Assembly (NCBI GenBank): GCA_017649745.1 | Contig: JAGCGE010000166.1 | Coordinates: forward strand, 1-28,327 | DNA length: 28,327 nucleotides | Direction: 5' to 3' | DNA from: Clostridiales bacterium | GTDB taxonomy: Bacteria > Bacillota_A > Clostridia > Saccharofermentanales > Saccharofermentanaceae | Shown: positions 15,092-24,800 of the stretch, piece after piece | Numbering within the stretch: the stretch's first letter is position 1 | Layout: every line of letters starts with the position of its first letter | Made by a program: the position numbers and the translations under genes | Notes under the pieces: generated by a model | Seen by the model: the letters and a program-made list of their open reading frames with translations, nothing else | What the model was told of the DNA's origin: nothing | Databases searched by the model: none

Positions 15092-17708
15092 CGTCTTTTG
15101 CCTCCAGCTCAGGTGAAGGGATCGAGAAGAGATATCCCTGTGAGAATTCGATCGAGTATCTTAAGATAAGATCCTGGATATCCTGATTTTCAACGAATTC
15201 TGCAATGATCTTAACGTTTCTGAAACTGATATTCTTCCAGTCGGAAATGAGAGCGATCAGATTCTCAGCTTCCTTGGTCTCGCAGCTCTTTCTTACGATA
15301 GAACCGTCGATCTTAAGGAAGTCGGAGTGGATGCTCGCGACATGCTGGAGGTTAGAATAACCGCTGCCGAAATCGTCGATGGAAATGAGACCGCCGAGTT
15401 CGTGGATCTTATCGACGAATGAGACGAGAAGATTGTAATCGTTGATATCTTCGTTCTCCAAGATCTCGAAGATGAAGTTGCCCGGATGTTCTACGGTCCT
15501 TAAGAAGTCGTAGATATATTCGACGATATCGTGGTTTCTGATATCTCTTAATCCGAGGTTGATACTTACGCTCTTTTCAGACGAATCCTTAAAGTTATTG
15601 AGCACTTTCTTTATCATGTTGAAAGAAAGTGAATCGTAAAGAAGTCCGAACGATCTTGCGATATCAAGGAATGCATATGGCGTATAGATCTTGCCGTCTT
15701 CACCCTCAATACGCATGAGAGCTTCGTAGTGATGAATGCTCTTTGTCCTGTTGTCGTAGATGCCCTGATAATAAGGGAGGATCTTGTCATGTGAGATAGC
15801 GTAGTTGATGACATTTACCATCTTATAACGATCTCTGATCTTATCCTCATCAAGCTTCTCAGTTTCAGCATCACGAACATAGAACTGCACGTTCTTTTGC
15901 GCCATCTCGATCCTTGCTGAAGAGTATGCATATGTCCAGTTCTCAACGGTACATCCGTCAAGGATACAGAACTCAGGAACAAGTGCGATATTATCTCCTT
16001 TCGATTCGAAAAGATCCCTCTGGAGCTGTTCCATATCGTTAACGAAATTATCGAGCGATACAAGATGAGATGCGCCCGCGATCGCTACATGCCATCCTTC
16101 GATCAGATAGATCCTGTACTTCTTTCTTTTCGCGAAAGAGAGGCATTTACTTATATAGTTTCTGTAAGTCTGATTTATCTCGCTGTCTTCGAAAACGGCC
16201 TTCATGCTGTTGACGTCAGATACGTTGATCATACAGATACGGTTATAACCGTGGATCTTGATGTCCATATTGAGTGCAGCCATATTAGGTACATCTTCAC
16301 CGTCGTTATAGAGGATCTTGTACTCGAGGTCCTTGATGAACGGCTTAAGATTCTCAGCTTCCGTAGCATACTTCGAATCTTCGAATCTGTTCTCGACATA
16401 CATGATGTACTTCAGAAGTTCAGAGTTATCGGATACAAGTGCATCAGTCTGCTGGAAAGCATATGGATTTAATTCCTGCATAGCGATCGTCTCGCCGAGA
16501 GCGGTGAGACAGAAAGTACATGATACGAGATGATTCTTTCCGCCGGAATAAACGAACTGACCTTCGGTAAGACAACCGCACATATTGGAGTTCTCATATG
16601 CTGAGACTTCCCACATCGCACAATTCGTATAGATCATCGTTCTTGATATACAGGAATAACCAAAGAGCACTTCAGCCTTTGGGAAACCCTCTATCCTCTG
16701 GAAAAGAGACCTGCCGTCTGCGACGATCTTACGATCATAGATGAAAGCTCTTTGCAGGAGGCTTCCAGGCTTAACGTTATGGTTGGTGTACAGAAGTTCG
16801 CGCTTTTTTTCAAGGTCGATTGAACGATCAGAAGAAACAGGCTTAATATAGTTCGCCTGGTCTTTTGACAGAACTTCGGATATGCTCGTGTTATCAACAT
16901 ACTTAACATTGAACGGAAGATCAGGAGTATCCTTGTAGACATAAGGGAAGAGCTTAGCTACTTCCGGTCTGAAGACGATATAATCACCGATACTCGAATG
17001 ATATTCCTTGGCTGCATCCTTACCATCGATCTCAAGGATGATCGGACCGCATGAATCAGTTATCTCGATAGGATCACCGATAGGTTCGATACCTGAGGAG
17101 TATGAAGATACGCACTCAACATCTTCACCTGAGAATGAAGCTACGAGGATCGACTTGTCGCTCCATCCATTCTCGTTAAATACGAAACCGGAATTGAAGA
17201 ATTTCTTCACGCTGACTTCTGCGGAATTCGCAAGACCACCTGTCATAGGGATCTTAGGAAACAGCTTGTTGCATTCATCCAGGAACTCGCGTGTATCACC
17301 ATAAAACGCAGTCGTAAATGTCAAAAGGAGCTTGGTATTCCTCTTAACAACTTTTTTCTTGAGCGATAAAGCGAGAGCTTCAGGAGACAGAGGTTCGTCT
17401 GTCTTCGGATCCGTAATAGGGATCATGGCTGTGCGGACATTACCTTTCTCAAATTGAGAAACAGATATCAGACATTGATTCTGAATTATCTTACCCGAAT
17501 TGATTATTGCTGAAGCCGTGGTACCGAAGATGTGTGCGTTCGGAACCTGAGATTTAATAAAACGCGCAAGATTGACAGCATCATCGCCCCTGTGGACGGA
17601 TGAGTGTATCCTGATCAATATGTCGCCTCTTTTTGAGTCTAGCATCAGCTGAGAAAAAGTTTCAGCTAATCTTGCCTTTGACATATATTGAAAATTCCAA
17701 GTGAACAT
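15075..17708 (-). CDS. FIST domain-degenerate GGDEF-EAL phosphodiesterase
   Basis: Predicted cytoplasmic c-di-GMP phosphodiesterase. Residues ~25-235 match the FIST N-terminal sensor (IFGTTASAII, MTGGLANS) and ~236-405 the FIST C-terminal part (VLFGYSCISR, CGCLTEGQF). FIST domains are thought to bind small ligands such as amino acids. Residues ~475-620 resemble a GGDEF fold whose signature is lost. Residues 640-865 form an EAL domain with every expected catalytic residue: Glu662 in EALMR, Asn717, Glu748, Asp778-Asp779 in DDFG, Lys799, Glu837 and Gln857. The start at 17708 has a GAGGG ribosome site. It is the middle gene of a three-gene operon, 33 bases after the LacI-GGDEF gene and overlapping the following sensor gene by 17 bases. 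Cyclase and phosphodiesterase are thus co-expressed. Confidence 0.9.
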   Translation of the reverse strand: MFTWNFQYMSKARLAETFSQLMLDSKRGDILIRIHSSVHRGDDAVNLARFIKSQVPNAHIFGTTASAIINSGKIIQNQCLISVSQFEKGNVRTAMIPITDPKTDEPLSPEALALSLKKKVVKRNTKLLLTFTTAFYGDTREFLDECNKLFPKIPMTGGLANSAEVSVKKFFNSGFVFNENGWSDKSILVASFSGEDVECVSSYSSGIEPIGDPIEITDSCGPIILEIDGKDAAKEYHSSIGDYIVFRPEVAKLFPYVYKDTPDLPFNVKYVDNTSISEVLSKDQANYIKPVSSDRSIDLEKKRELLYTNHNVKPGSLLQRAFIYDRKIVADGRSLFQRIEGFPKAEVLFGYSCISRTMIYTNCAMWEVSAYENSNMCGCLTEGQFVYSGGKNHLVSCTFCLTALGETIAMQELNPYAFQQTDALVSDNSELLKYIMYVENRFEDSKYATEAENLKPFIKDLEYKILYNDGEDVPNMAALNMDIKIHGYNRICMINVSDVNSMKAVFEDSEINQTYRNYISKCLSFAKRKKYRIYLIEGWHVAIAGASHLVSLDNFVNDMEQLQRDLFESKGDNIALVPEFCILDGCTVENWTYAYSSARIEMAQKNVQFYVRDAETEKLDEDKIRDRYKMVNVINYAISHDKILPYYQGIYDNRTKSIHHYEALMRIEGEDGKIYTPYAFLDIARSFGLLYDSLSFNMIKKVLNNFKDSSEKSVSINLGLRDIRNHDIVEYIYDFLRTVEHPGNFIFEILENEDINDYNLLVSFVDKIHELGGLISIDDFGSGYSNLQHVASIHSDFLKIDGSIVRKSCETKEAENLIALISDWKNISFRNVKIIAEFVENQDIQDLILRYSIEFSQGYLFSIPSPELEAKDDEAQE

Positions 17709-17741
17709 TTGTCCCTCTTTTCTTCTGCGAAAGCCAGCGGA

Positions 17742-19568
17742 TTATCTTCCTGCTTTTTTAGTCTTCTTCTCTACGTACATTATCTTGTCTGCTTTGTTCA
17801 TTGCCTCCATGAGAGAGTTCCAGTCAGCTACCTCACATGTACCGATGCTGGCACTAAGCCCGTAGCCGTCATCGATGTGCTGGTTTGCCTCCTTGATGTT
17901 GCCTCTGATGGTCCTGATGAACTGACCTATTCTTCCCGGGTTATCGAGGATGAGAACTGCTTCGAACTCATCACCACCCATTCTTGCTACAAATTCGTTT
18001 TCATTCAGCGATTTTTCGATACATTCCGCGATGCACTTGATGGCATTGTCACCTGCGGCATGACCGTAGTTATCGTTTATCATCTTAAGACCGTCCATAT
18101 CGATACTTGCTACGGCGATCCTGTATTGATCTGATGTTCCGTCCTTGAAAAGAGCGCTTATCTTTTTCTCGAAACCACGTCTGTTATAAAGACCTGTAAG
18201 TGCATCCCTGATATAAAGATCCAGGATATCGTTAGCTTCGACCAACTTCTTATAAAGATTAAGTCTGTTCAAGGTCTGAGCGAAGATGAGAAGCGCATAC
18301 TCGAGTTTCTCATCGAAAAAGTCCTTTACTGTCGGATTGAATATCAATACCGTATATCCGTAAACCTCGTTCTTGAAGTAGATAGGGAGGAAGATGCGGA
18401 TGCCGTCCTTTTTCGCATCGAACTGTTCAGGAAGGAGGTCCTCCTGACTATACTCGATATCGGAAACACCGATGAAGTCCTTGTCGAAGTAACCCATGAT
18501 GTTGCGGGAGTTCTCATCGAAAGAGCAAAGGTAGCACTGATCGAAAAGTTTAAGATCTTTTATGTAGTTGAGTTCCATCGTTACGCAGTCTTCTGTTGTC
18601 ATTACGTCTTCGAATGCGGAAGAAAGCTGTACGAAGGAGATCGTGATGTCGTTATACATCTTCTGGATGAAATCGAGATGCTGATAAGCTTCTGCGATAT
18701 CTCTCTCTGTCGTTCCTCCGGAACTCTCTCTTACGATGAGCCTGCCTGGAACCGTGATATAGAAGTCTACGCTCTCGCCGGCGTTGATCTTCTCCAATGT
18801 CTCTACAGCGGCACATACAAGAACGTCTTCAGGGATCTCTGAAGTTGTGAGAGAAGGAATGTGAGTGAACGAAGGATCCAGATTATCGATTCCTGTGATA
18901 AGAGTATCCTGCGGGATCTTGAATCCTCTGTCGGCGAGCTCGTCCATCAGAGCCAATGCCATATAGTCGTTCGAACAGATGATAGCCTTAGGGATGGAAC
19001 CGTCTTCTCTTGTGAAGAAATCAGCTGTCTGAGGTCCCTGGTCTGTCCAGTAGTTTCCGTGGAAGATTCGATCTTCACGGACCTCATATCCTGCTTCGTG
19101 CATAGCATCTTCGAAGCCTGCTCTTCTCTCCCATGTATCAACAAGATCGTCACGTCCCATTACAAAACCGATATCGTCACATCCGCATGCGGCGATAGCG
19201 TGCTGAGCAACGTCATGCATGATCTGTCTGTTGTTTGGAACAATGTTATAAAAGCCCTCCTCATCGCATCTTATGCTGACTATCGGAGGAAGATTGTTAG
19301 CTGATACGAGTGTATCCAAAAGCACATTATCAAGACCTGCATGATGGAGCGTATCGGTGCAAAGGATGATGCCCGCATAGCTGTTAAGATCAGGGATCTT
19401 CAGGATACTCTTAAGTCCCTCTGCGTGGAGAGGATTCTCGTTAGGAACGGTGCAATTTCCGAATATATCAATGAGATGGCCGTTGGAGCGTGCGTATTTC
19501 TGCAGGCTTTTAATGATCTCAGCTGAATAGTCGCGATACATGTCACCGATAAAAGCACAAATCTTCAT
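17742..19568 (-). CDS. LacI-type sensor-GAF-like-GGDEF diguanylate cyclase
   Basis: A 608-residue soluble protein. Residues 1-285 are a LacI/GalR-type ligand-binding domain (FVMGRDDLVDTWERR, AIICSNDYMALAL, LITGIDN) without DNA-binding helices or signal peptide. A helical linker and a GAF-like region (~315-435, IRIFLPIYFKNEVYGY) follow. A GGDEF domain with intact GGDEF at 531-535 ends the chain; the RxxD product-inhibition site is missing (NENE at that position). It should make c-di-GMP in response to a cytoplasmic small molecule, by family analogy a sugar. I start it at ATG 19568 because AGGTGG lies 5 bases upstream; an in-frame GTG three codons earlier is part of that ribosome site. It is first in the operon with the FIST-EAL and the LacI-like sensor genes, and divergent from the broken GH31 gene. 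Confidence 0.9.
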   Translation of the reverse strand: MKICAFIGDMYRDYSAEIIKSLQKYARSNGHLIDIFGNCTVPNENPLHAEGLKSILKIPDLNSYAGIILCTDTLHHAGLDNVLLDTLVSANNLPPIVSIRCDEEGFYNIVPNNRQIMHDVAQHAIAACGCDDIGFVMGRDDLVDTWERRAGFEDAMHEAGYEVREDRIFHGNYWTDQGPQTADFFTREDGSIPKAIICSNDYMALALMDELADRGFKIPQDTLITGIDNLDPSFTHIPSLTTSEIPEDVLVCAAVETLEKINAGESVDFYITVPGRLIVRESSGGTTERDIAEAYQHLDFIQKMYNDITISFVQLSSAFEDVMTTEDCVTMELNYIKDLKLFDQCYLCSFDENSRNIMGYFDKDFIGVSDIEYSQEDLLPEQFDAKKDGIRIFLPIYFKNEVYGYTVLIFNPTVKDFFDEKLEYALLIFAQTLNRLNLYKKLVEANDILDLYIRDALTGLYNRRGFEKKISALFKDGTSDQYRIAVASIDMDGLKMINDNYGHAAGDNAIKCIAECIEKSLNENEFVARMGGDEFEAVLILDNPGRIGQFIRTIRGNIKEANQHIDDGYGLSASIGTCEVADWNSLMEAMNKADKIMYVEKKTKKAGR

Positions 19569-19573
19569 ATATT

Positions 19574-19579
19574 CCACCT
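19574..19579 (-). promoter_or_regulatory. Ribosome binding site deciding the LacI-GGDEF start
   Basis: AGGTGG on the minus strand, 5 bases before ATG 19568. The GTG at 19577 lies inside it and so is unlikely to be the start. Confidence 0.55.
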
Positions 19580-19593
19580 CGCTTATAAAAAGA

Positions 19594-19599
19594 ATTATA
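19594..19599 (-). promoter_or_regulatory. -10 box of the LacI-GGDEF operon
   Basis: TATAAT on the minus strand about 25 bases before the start codon. The -35 position reads TAGGAA, a weak match, so an activator may be needed. Confidence 0.4.
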
Positions 19600-19647
19600 A
19601 ACCCCTCAGCACTAAATTCCTACTTGATTTATTTAATTATTCAATTT

Positions 19648-19677
19648 TTGTTTACATTTGCGCTTACATGTTAGAAT
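19648..19677 (+). promoter_or_regulatory. GH31 promoter with direct-repeat operator candidate
   Basis: TTGTTT (19648-19653) and TAGAAT (19672-19677) are 18 bases apart, upstream of the ribosome site for ATG 19713. Between them lies a direct repeat TTACAT-TTGCGC-TTACAT (19652-19669). The reverse strand reads TGTAAGCG, half of a catabolite-responsive element. A regulator bound here would block the promoter. Confidence 0.4.
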
Positions 19678-19701
19678 ATGAGCATGAAATTGTTTTTGAT
19701 C

Positions 19702-19706
19702 GGAGG
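19702..19706 (+). promoter_or_regulatory. Ribosome binding site deciding the GH31 start
   Basis: GGAGG with a 6-base spacer to ATG 19713. The -10 box at 19672-19677 makes the upstream ATG at 19668 impossible for this transcript. Confidence 0.7.
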
Positions 19707-19712
19707 CAATCT

Positions 19713-21695
19713 ATGTATTTTACCGACGGCGCCTGGCTGACCAGAAAAGGCTTTAATATCCACACTGCTAAAGAAGTGCGTTTCATTACTGAAGAGGAAA
19801 GGAAATTGACATTGGTCGTTCCGTCTTTTCACGTAGCAAATAAAGGATGCACTCTTGGCGGTATCTACCTTACGATGGAGATCACCAGTCCCGCTGATAA
19901 TGTTTTCAGGATAAGGACATATCACTTTAAGGGAAGCAAGTCTTTGGAGCCTTCCTACTTCGTCTTAAACGATGATCCTAAGCCTTTGGACATCTCGAAA
20001 AGCGACTCGTCGATAACAGTTAGAAGCGGCGATTCTGTCCTTACGATCGACCTCCAAAACTACGGTTATACGATCGAGAGAAACGGCAAGGTAGTAACGT
20101 CTTCGACAGGCGGAACTCTCGCATATATCGAAGGAACTGACAGCAATTACATGAGAGAACAGATCGACCTTAAAGTAGGCGAACATGTCTATGGTCTTGG
20201 CGAGCGATTCGGTGCATTCATCAAGAACGGTCAGACTGTTGAGATCACTAACAAAGACGGTGGAACTTTCTCTTCTCAGGCATACAAGAACATACCGTTC
20301 TGCATCACTGACAAGAACGTCGGAATATTCGTTAATCACAGCGAAGAAGTGTCTTTTGAAGTAGCCAGTGAGAACGTAAGCAAGATCCAGTTCTCCGTTG
20401 AAGGTGAGTGCCTCGATTACTATGTTTTTGCAGGAAACTGCATGAAGGATGTTCTTTCGTTGTATACAGATCTTACGGGCAAGGCACCGAAACTTCCGGA
20501 GTGGTCCTACGGTCTCTGGCTCTCGACATCATTCACGACTGATTACGATGAGAAGACAGTCATGTCATTTATCGATGGAATGCTCGATCGCGGTATCGAT
20601 CTTAAGGTATTTCACTTCGACTGTTTCTGGATGCGTGACAGCCACTGGTGTAACTTCATCTGGGACGATAAAGTGTTCCCTGATCCGAAGGGGCTTATCG
20701 ATAAGATCCACGCTAAAGGTCTTAAGGTCTGTGTGTGGATAAATCCGTATATCGCGCAGGCATCAGAGCTTTTCGACGAGGGAGACAAGGAAGGATATTT
20801 CATCAAGAATCCTGACGGCAGTTCATATCAGACTGACCTCTGGCAGGCAGGTATGGCGATTGTCGACTTCACAAATCCTGCGGCTGTTTCGTGGTATCAG
20901 AGTAAGCTTAAGGCTCTTCTTGATGTGGGAGTTGATTGCTTTAAGACAGACTTCGGCGAGAGGATCCCGACAGACGCGATCTACTTTAACGGCAACGATC
21001 CGAAGAGGATGCATAACTTCTACACATATCTTTACAATGAGGCTGTGTTCGAACTTCTCAAGAAAGAGAAGGGCGAAGGAGAGGCTGTGTTGTTCGCCAG
21101 ATCCGCGACAGCAGGCGGTCAGAAATTCCCTGTTCATTGGGGCGGCGACTGCAGATCCGATTACCCGTCCATGGAGCAGACGATAAGAGGCGGACTCTCA
21201 CTCATGCTCTCCGGATTCTCGTTCTGGAGTCACGATATCTGAGGCTTTGAAGATAAGTCTACTAACGACGTTTACAAAAGGTGGGCAGCGTTCGGACTTC
21301 TCTCGTCTCACAGCAGGCTTCACGGCAGCACATCATACCGCGTGCCGTGGAACTATGACGAGGAGGCTGTCGATGTCGTAAGGTTCTATACAGAGCTTAA
21401 GAAAAAGCTCCTTCCTGACATCCTTTCCGCATCGTCTGAAGGTCTTTCTGTCATGCGTCCGATGGTATTGGAATTCCAGGATGATCCTGCTTGTGCTTAT
21501 CTCGACCGTCAGTACATGATCGGTTCGAACATTCTCGTGGCACCTGTTTTCTCGCCTGACGGAGAGGTTACTTTTTACCTTCCTGAAGGTCACTGGAGAT
21601 CACTTACGACTGATGAGGACATTAGTCTGGAGAAGGGTATCTATATCACTCGAAAATGCGGATATCTGGAGATGCCTGTCTATCGTAAGATCTAA
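19713..21695 (+). pseudogene. GH31 alpha-xylosidase (YicI-like), interrupted by in-frame TGA and truncated at the C-terminus
   Basis: The sequence follows the YicI-type alpha-xylosidase pattern, which releases alpha-xylose from xyloglucan oligosaccharides such as isoprimeverose. The nucleophile Asp413 (KTDFGERIP) and acid/base Asp479 (HWGGDC) are present, three positions from the E. coli YicI residues 416 and 482. At codon 510 (21240-21242) the frame reads TGA inside the motif SHDI-G-GFE, where a Gly codon is expected; one base change from GGA explains it. The same frame then stays open and homologous (DVYKRWAAFGLLSSHSRLHGS) to 21695. The protein also ends about 110 residues short of YicI, just after LEMPVY, so the C-terminal beta domains are missing. 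No signal peptide. Read through, it would be 660 residues. Two independent lesions suggest a decaying gene; a sequencing error at the TGA is the main alternative. Confidence 0.88.
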
Positions 21696-21796
21696 GTGCT
21701 GTATTCACGCTTATCCACTAAAAGACAATAAAGACACAGTTTGAAAAATTTTTAAAAACATTGCAATTATTCAAAGAAATTTAATCGTCCGTACTA

Positions 21797-21802
21797 TATA
21801 AT
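21797..21802 (+). promoter_or_regulatory. -10-like box before the GGDEF-EAL gene
   Basis: TATAAT, with a second GATAAT right after it at 21803-21808, lies 30-40 bases before ATG 21837. No convincing -35 is seen. The 141-base gap after the GH31 remnant (21696-21836) is AT-rich and holds no terminator or small gene I can support. Confidence 0.4.
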
Positions 21803-21826
21803 GATAATATGCTTTGACGTTGGATC

Positions 21827-21831
21827 GGAGG
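21827..21831 (+). promoter_or_regulatory. Ribosome binding site deciding the GGDEF-EAL start
   Basis: GGAGG with a 5-base spacer to ATG 21837. It rules out the upstream ATG at 21801, which lies inside the -10 region. Confidence 0.7.
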
Positions 21832-21836
21832 AGATC

Positions 21837-24800
21837 ATGACGAAGGATGACAGTGTTTTTAAGAAAATAGCTGAAGCTTTGCTGGTTGATTATTCCAGTG
21901 TGTACTATGTTAACGCGGTCACAAACGAATACTACTGGTATTCGGTTAATCCGGAGTTCCATTCGTTAAGCATTGAACAGGGCGGCGAGGACTTTTTCGA
22001 GAGCCTTAAGAGAGACTGCGTAAAGGTCATTTATGAAGAAGATCAGCATATCTTCCTCGCTGATATCCAGAAAGAGAATCTCCTGAATGCCATGAAGAAG
22101 GGCAGCATGCATAATATCGAATACCGACTGATGATAAACGGTAAGCCGGTATGGCATTCCCTTAGACTTATCAGAAGTGTTGATGATAACTCTGATTATT
22201 TCATCTTTGGTGTTATCAACATCGAAGAAGAATATCAAAGAAGGCAGAAGGAGAAAGAGACAGAGAGGCAGAAGGAAGTCTATAACCAGATCACGGCGAG
22301 CCTTGCTGGTCAATATGATACGTTATACTACATCGATCTTGATACTAATACGTATGTCGAGATTTCTTCTACCGACGAATATAAGAAGCTTAATGTTCCT
22401 GCAACGGGAAGTGACTTCTTCGCAGAGAGCAGAAGGAGCATAAGGAAATTTGTACATCCTGAAGATCAGGAAAAGATCATTCCGTATCATTACAAGGATG
22501 CGATGTTGGACAATCTGAAGCACAGGAATTCGTTCTCTGTCGAATATCGCCTTGTTGTAAATGAACAGGTTAAGCACATCAGACATACCGAGATCATGTC
22601 AAAGGACAAGCAGCATATCATCGTTTGTGTCGAAGATATAAATGAAGAGGTCAAGGCAAGACTCGAACTTAAGGAGTCGATGCAGAAGAGTGAGATCTTT
22701 ATGCATATAGCGGAGAGCCTGGCATCACAATTTGACCTGATCTACTATGTCAACGTAGAAACGGAATTCTATCAGGAATTCGCTACTCATAAGCTTTATG
22801 GCGAGTTAGAGGTGCAGGAGGAAGGCGAGAATTTCTTCGATGTTGCGGAACAGAACGCTGACAAGATCATTCATCCTGAAGACAGAGAGAGGATTAAGCT
22901 CTTCCTTGATAAGGATAGTCTCATATCAGGTCTTGGCGAATCCAAACAGCTTGTTGAAGAATACAGGATGGTCGTCGGTAACGGAGAGCCGCAATATACC
23001 AGGATGACTGTAAGCTGGTCATCTGATAAGACGCATTTCATCGTGTGCATCGAGAACCGTGAAGAAGATATAAAGAGGCAGAAAGAACATCTCTACGCAA
23101 TTACGATGGCTAATGAGACGGCGCGTCGTGACATTCTTACGGGAACGAAGAACAAGATGGCTTTCCAGGAATATGAGAAAGAACTTCAGAAAGATATCGA
23201 GTCTAAGACGATTACGCAGTTCGGTATACTCATATGTGACCTTAACGACCTTAAGCTCATCAACGAGACTCAGGGTCATAAAGCCGGAGATGAATATATA
23301 AAGTCAGCATGTAAGCTGATCTGCAGGATCTTCGCTCACAGCCCTGTATTCAGGATCGGCGGTGACGAATTCGCGATCGTTATCAGGGATCAGGATTATA
23401 TAGAACGTAATACTCTTGTTTCTGCTTTCAGAAAACAGATCGAAGAGAATATTAGAACGGAATCAGGTCCTGTCGTAGCATTGGGTCATGCGGAATTTAT
23501 ATCCGAAAACGATCAAAAAGTCGACGATGTTGTTAGACGTGCAGATGCCCGTATGTACGAGGATAAGGCTCATCTTAAGGATGTTAAGCTCCTTCGTGAG
23601 AGCCGTTCGACGAAAGAAGACGGTAACCAGAAGTTAATAACTGAAGACAGACGTAAGTTGCTTGATTCACTTTTCAAATCGTATGACGTTGTATCCGACG
23701 GTACATATGTATATCTCTGTGACATGAAGTATGACTTTTCGAAATGGTCTAAAAATGCCGTGGATACTTACGGACTTCCTTCCGAGTATATGTATGGAGC
23801 AGGTGACATCTGGGAGAACAACATTCATCCTGATGATCGTGAAGCATATCACAAGGGAATCGAAGAGATATTCTCAGGAAACTCATCAGGACACGATATG
23901 CAGTATCGTGCGAGAAAGCTTGATGGCGAGTACGATGTCTGCACTTGCAGAGGTATTGTTATAAGAGATCTGTTCGGTGAACCTGACTACTTTGTCGGTA
24001 CGATCCGTAATCACGGTATACAGAGTCATATCGATACTCTTACCGGCCTTCGTAATCAGTATGGATTCTTCGAAGATCTTGACAGCTGGATCAAGAGAAA
24101 GGCTATGGCGAATGTCCTTATCATCGGTATCAGCAAGTTCTCTGAGATAAATGAAGTCTATGGTTATCACTTCGGTAACAGAGTCTTGCAGCTTTACGCG
24201 AGAAAGGTATTCGACACCACGGGTAATACCGGAACATGCTATAGGATCGACGGCACCAAGTTTGCGGTCATCACGAATACGCTCTCCAAAGATGAGATCC
24301 GCGAGAGATACAATATGTTCCGTAATTATTTCAGAGAGTCATTCCAGGTCGATGACAAGAGGATCCTCCTTGAGGTCAACGGCGGTGCTCTTAAGATCGA
24401 TCATTTCGAATTCGATTCGCAGACCGTATATGCGTGCCTGAACTATGCGTATGGTGAGTCAAAGACAAGGCAGCAGGGTGATCTGGTTGTTTTCGAGAAT
24501 GACCTTAATGAAGATAACAGGCACAGGATCGAGAAGCTTCATGCTATACGAGCTTCGATCACGCACGGATACAGAGGCTTCTATCTTTTGTATCAGCCGG
24601 TCGTTGATGCGCAGACAGAGGAACTCATCTCTGCTGAGGCGTTGTTGCGCTGGAAGAATGACACCTATGGAATGGTTCCTCCGGATCAGTTTATTCCGCT
24701 TCTTGAGTCAGACCCGCTCTTCCCTGAACTTGGTGAGTGGATCATAAAGGAAGCAGTCAGAGCTGCGAAGAAGATCTTAAAGAAAGTTCCGTCTTTCGTT

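Noticed and set aside
21240..21242. TGA read as glycine (alternative genetic code) in the GH31 gene
   Set aside because: The macro-NADAR and glycosyltransferase genes both end at TGA in the right place for their families, the latter just before a terminator. No other gene here has an internal TGA, so a local mutation or sequencing error is far more likely.
21740..21780. Terminator or small RNA after the GH31 remnant
   Set aside because: There are A/T-only inverted repeats (TTTGAA/TTCAAA) but no GC stem with a U-tract.
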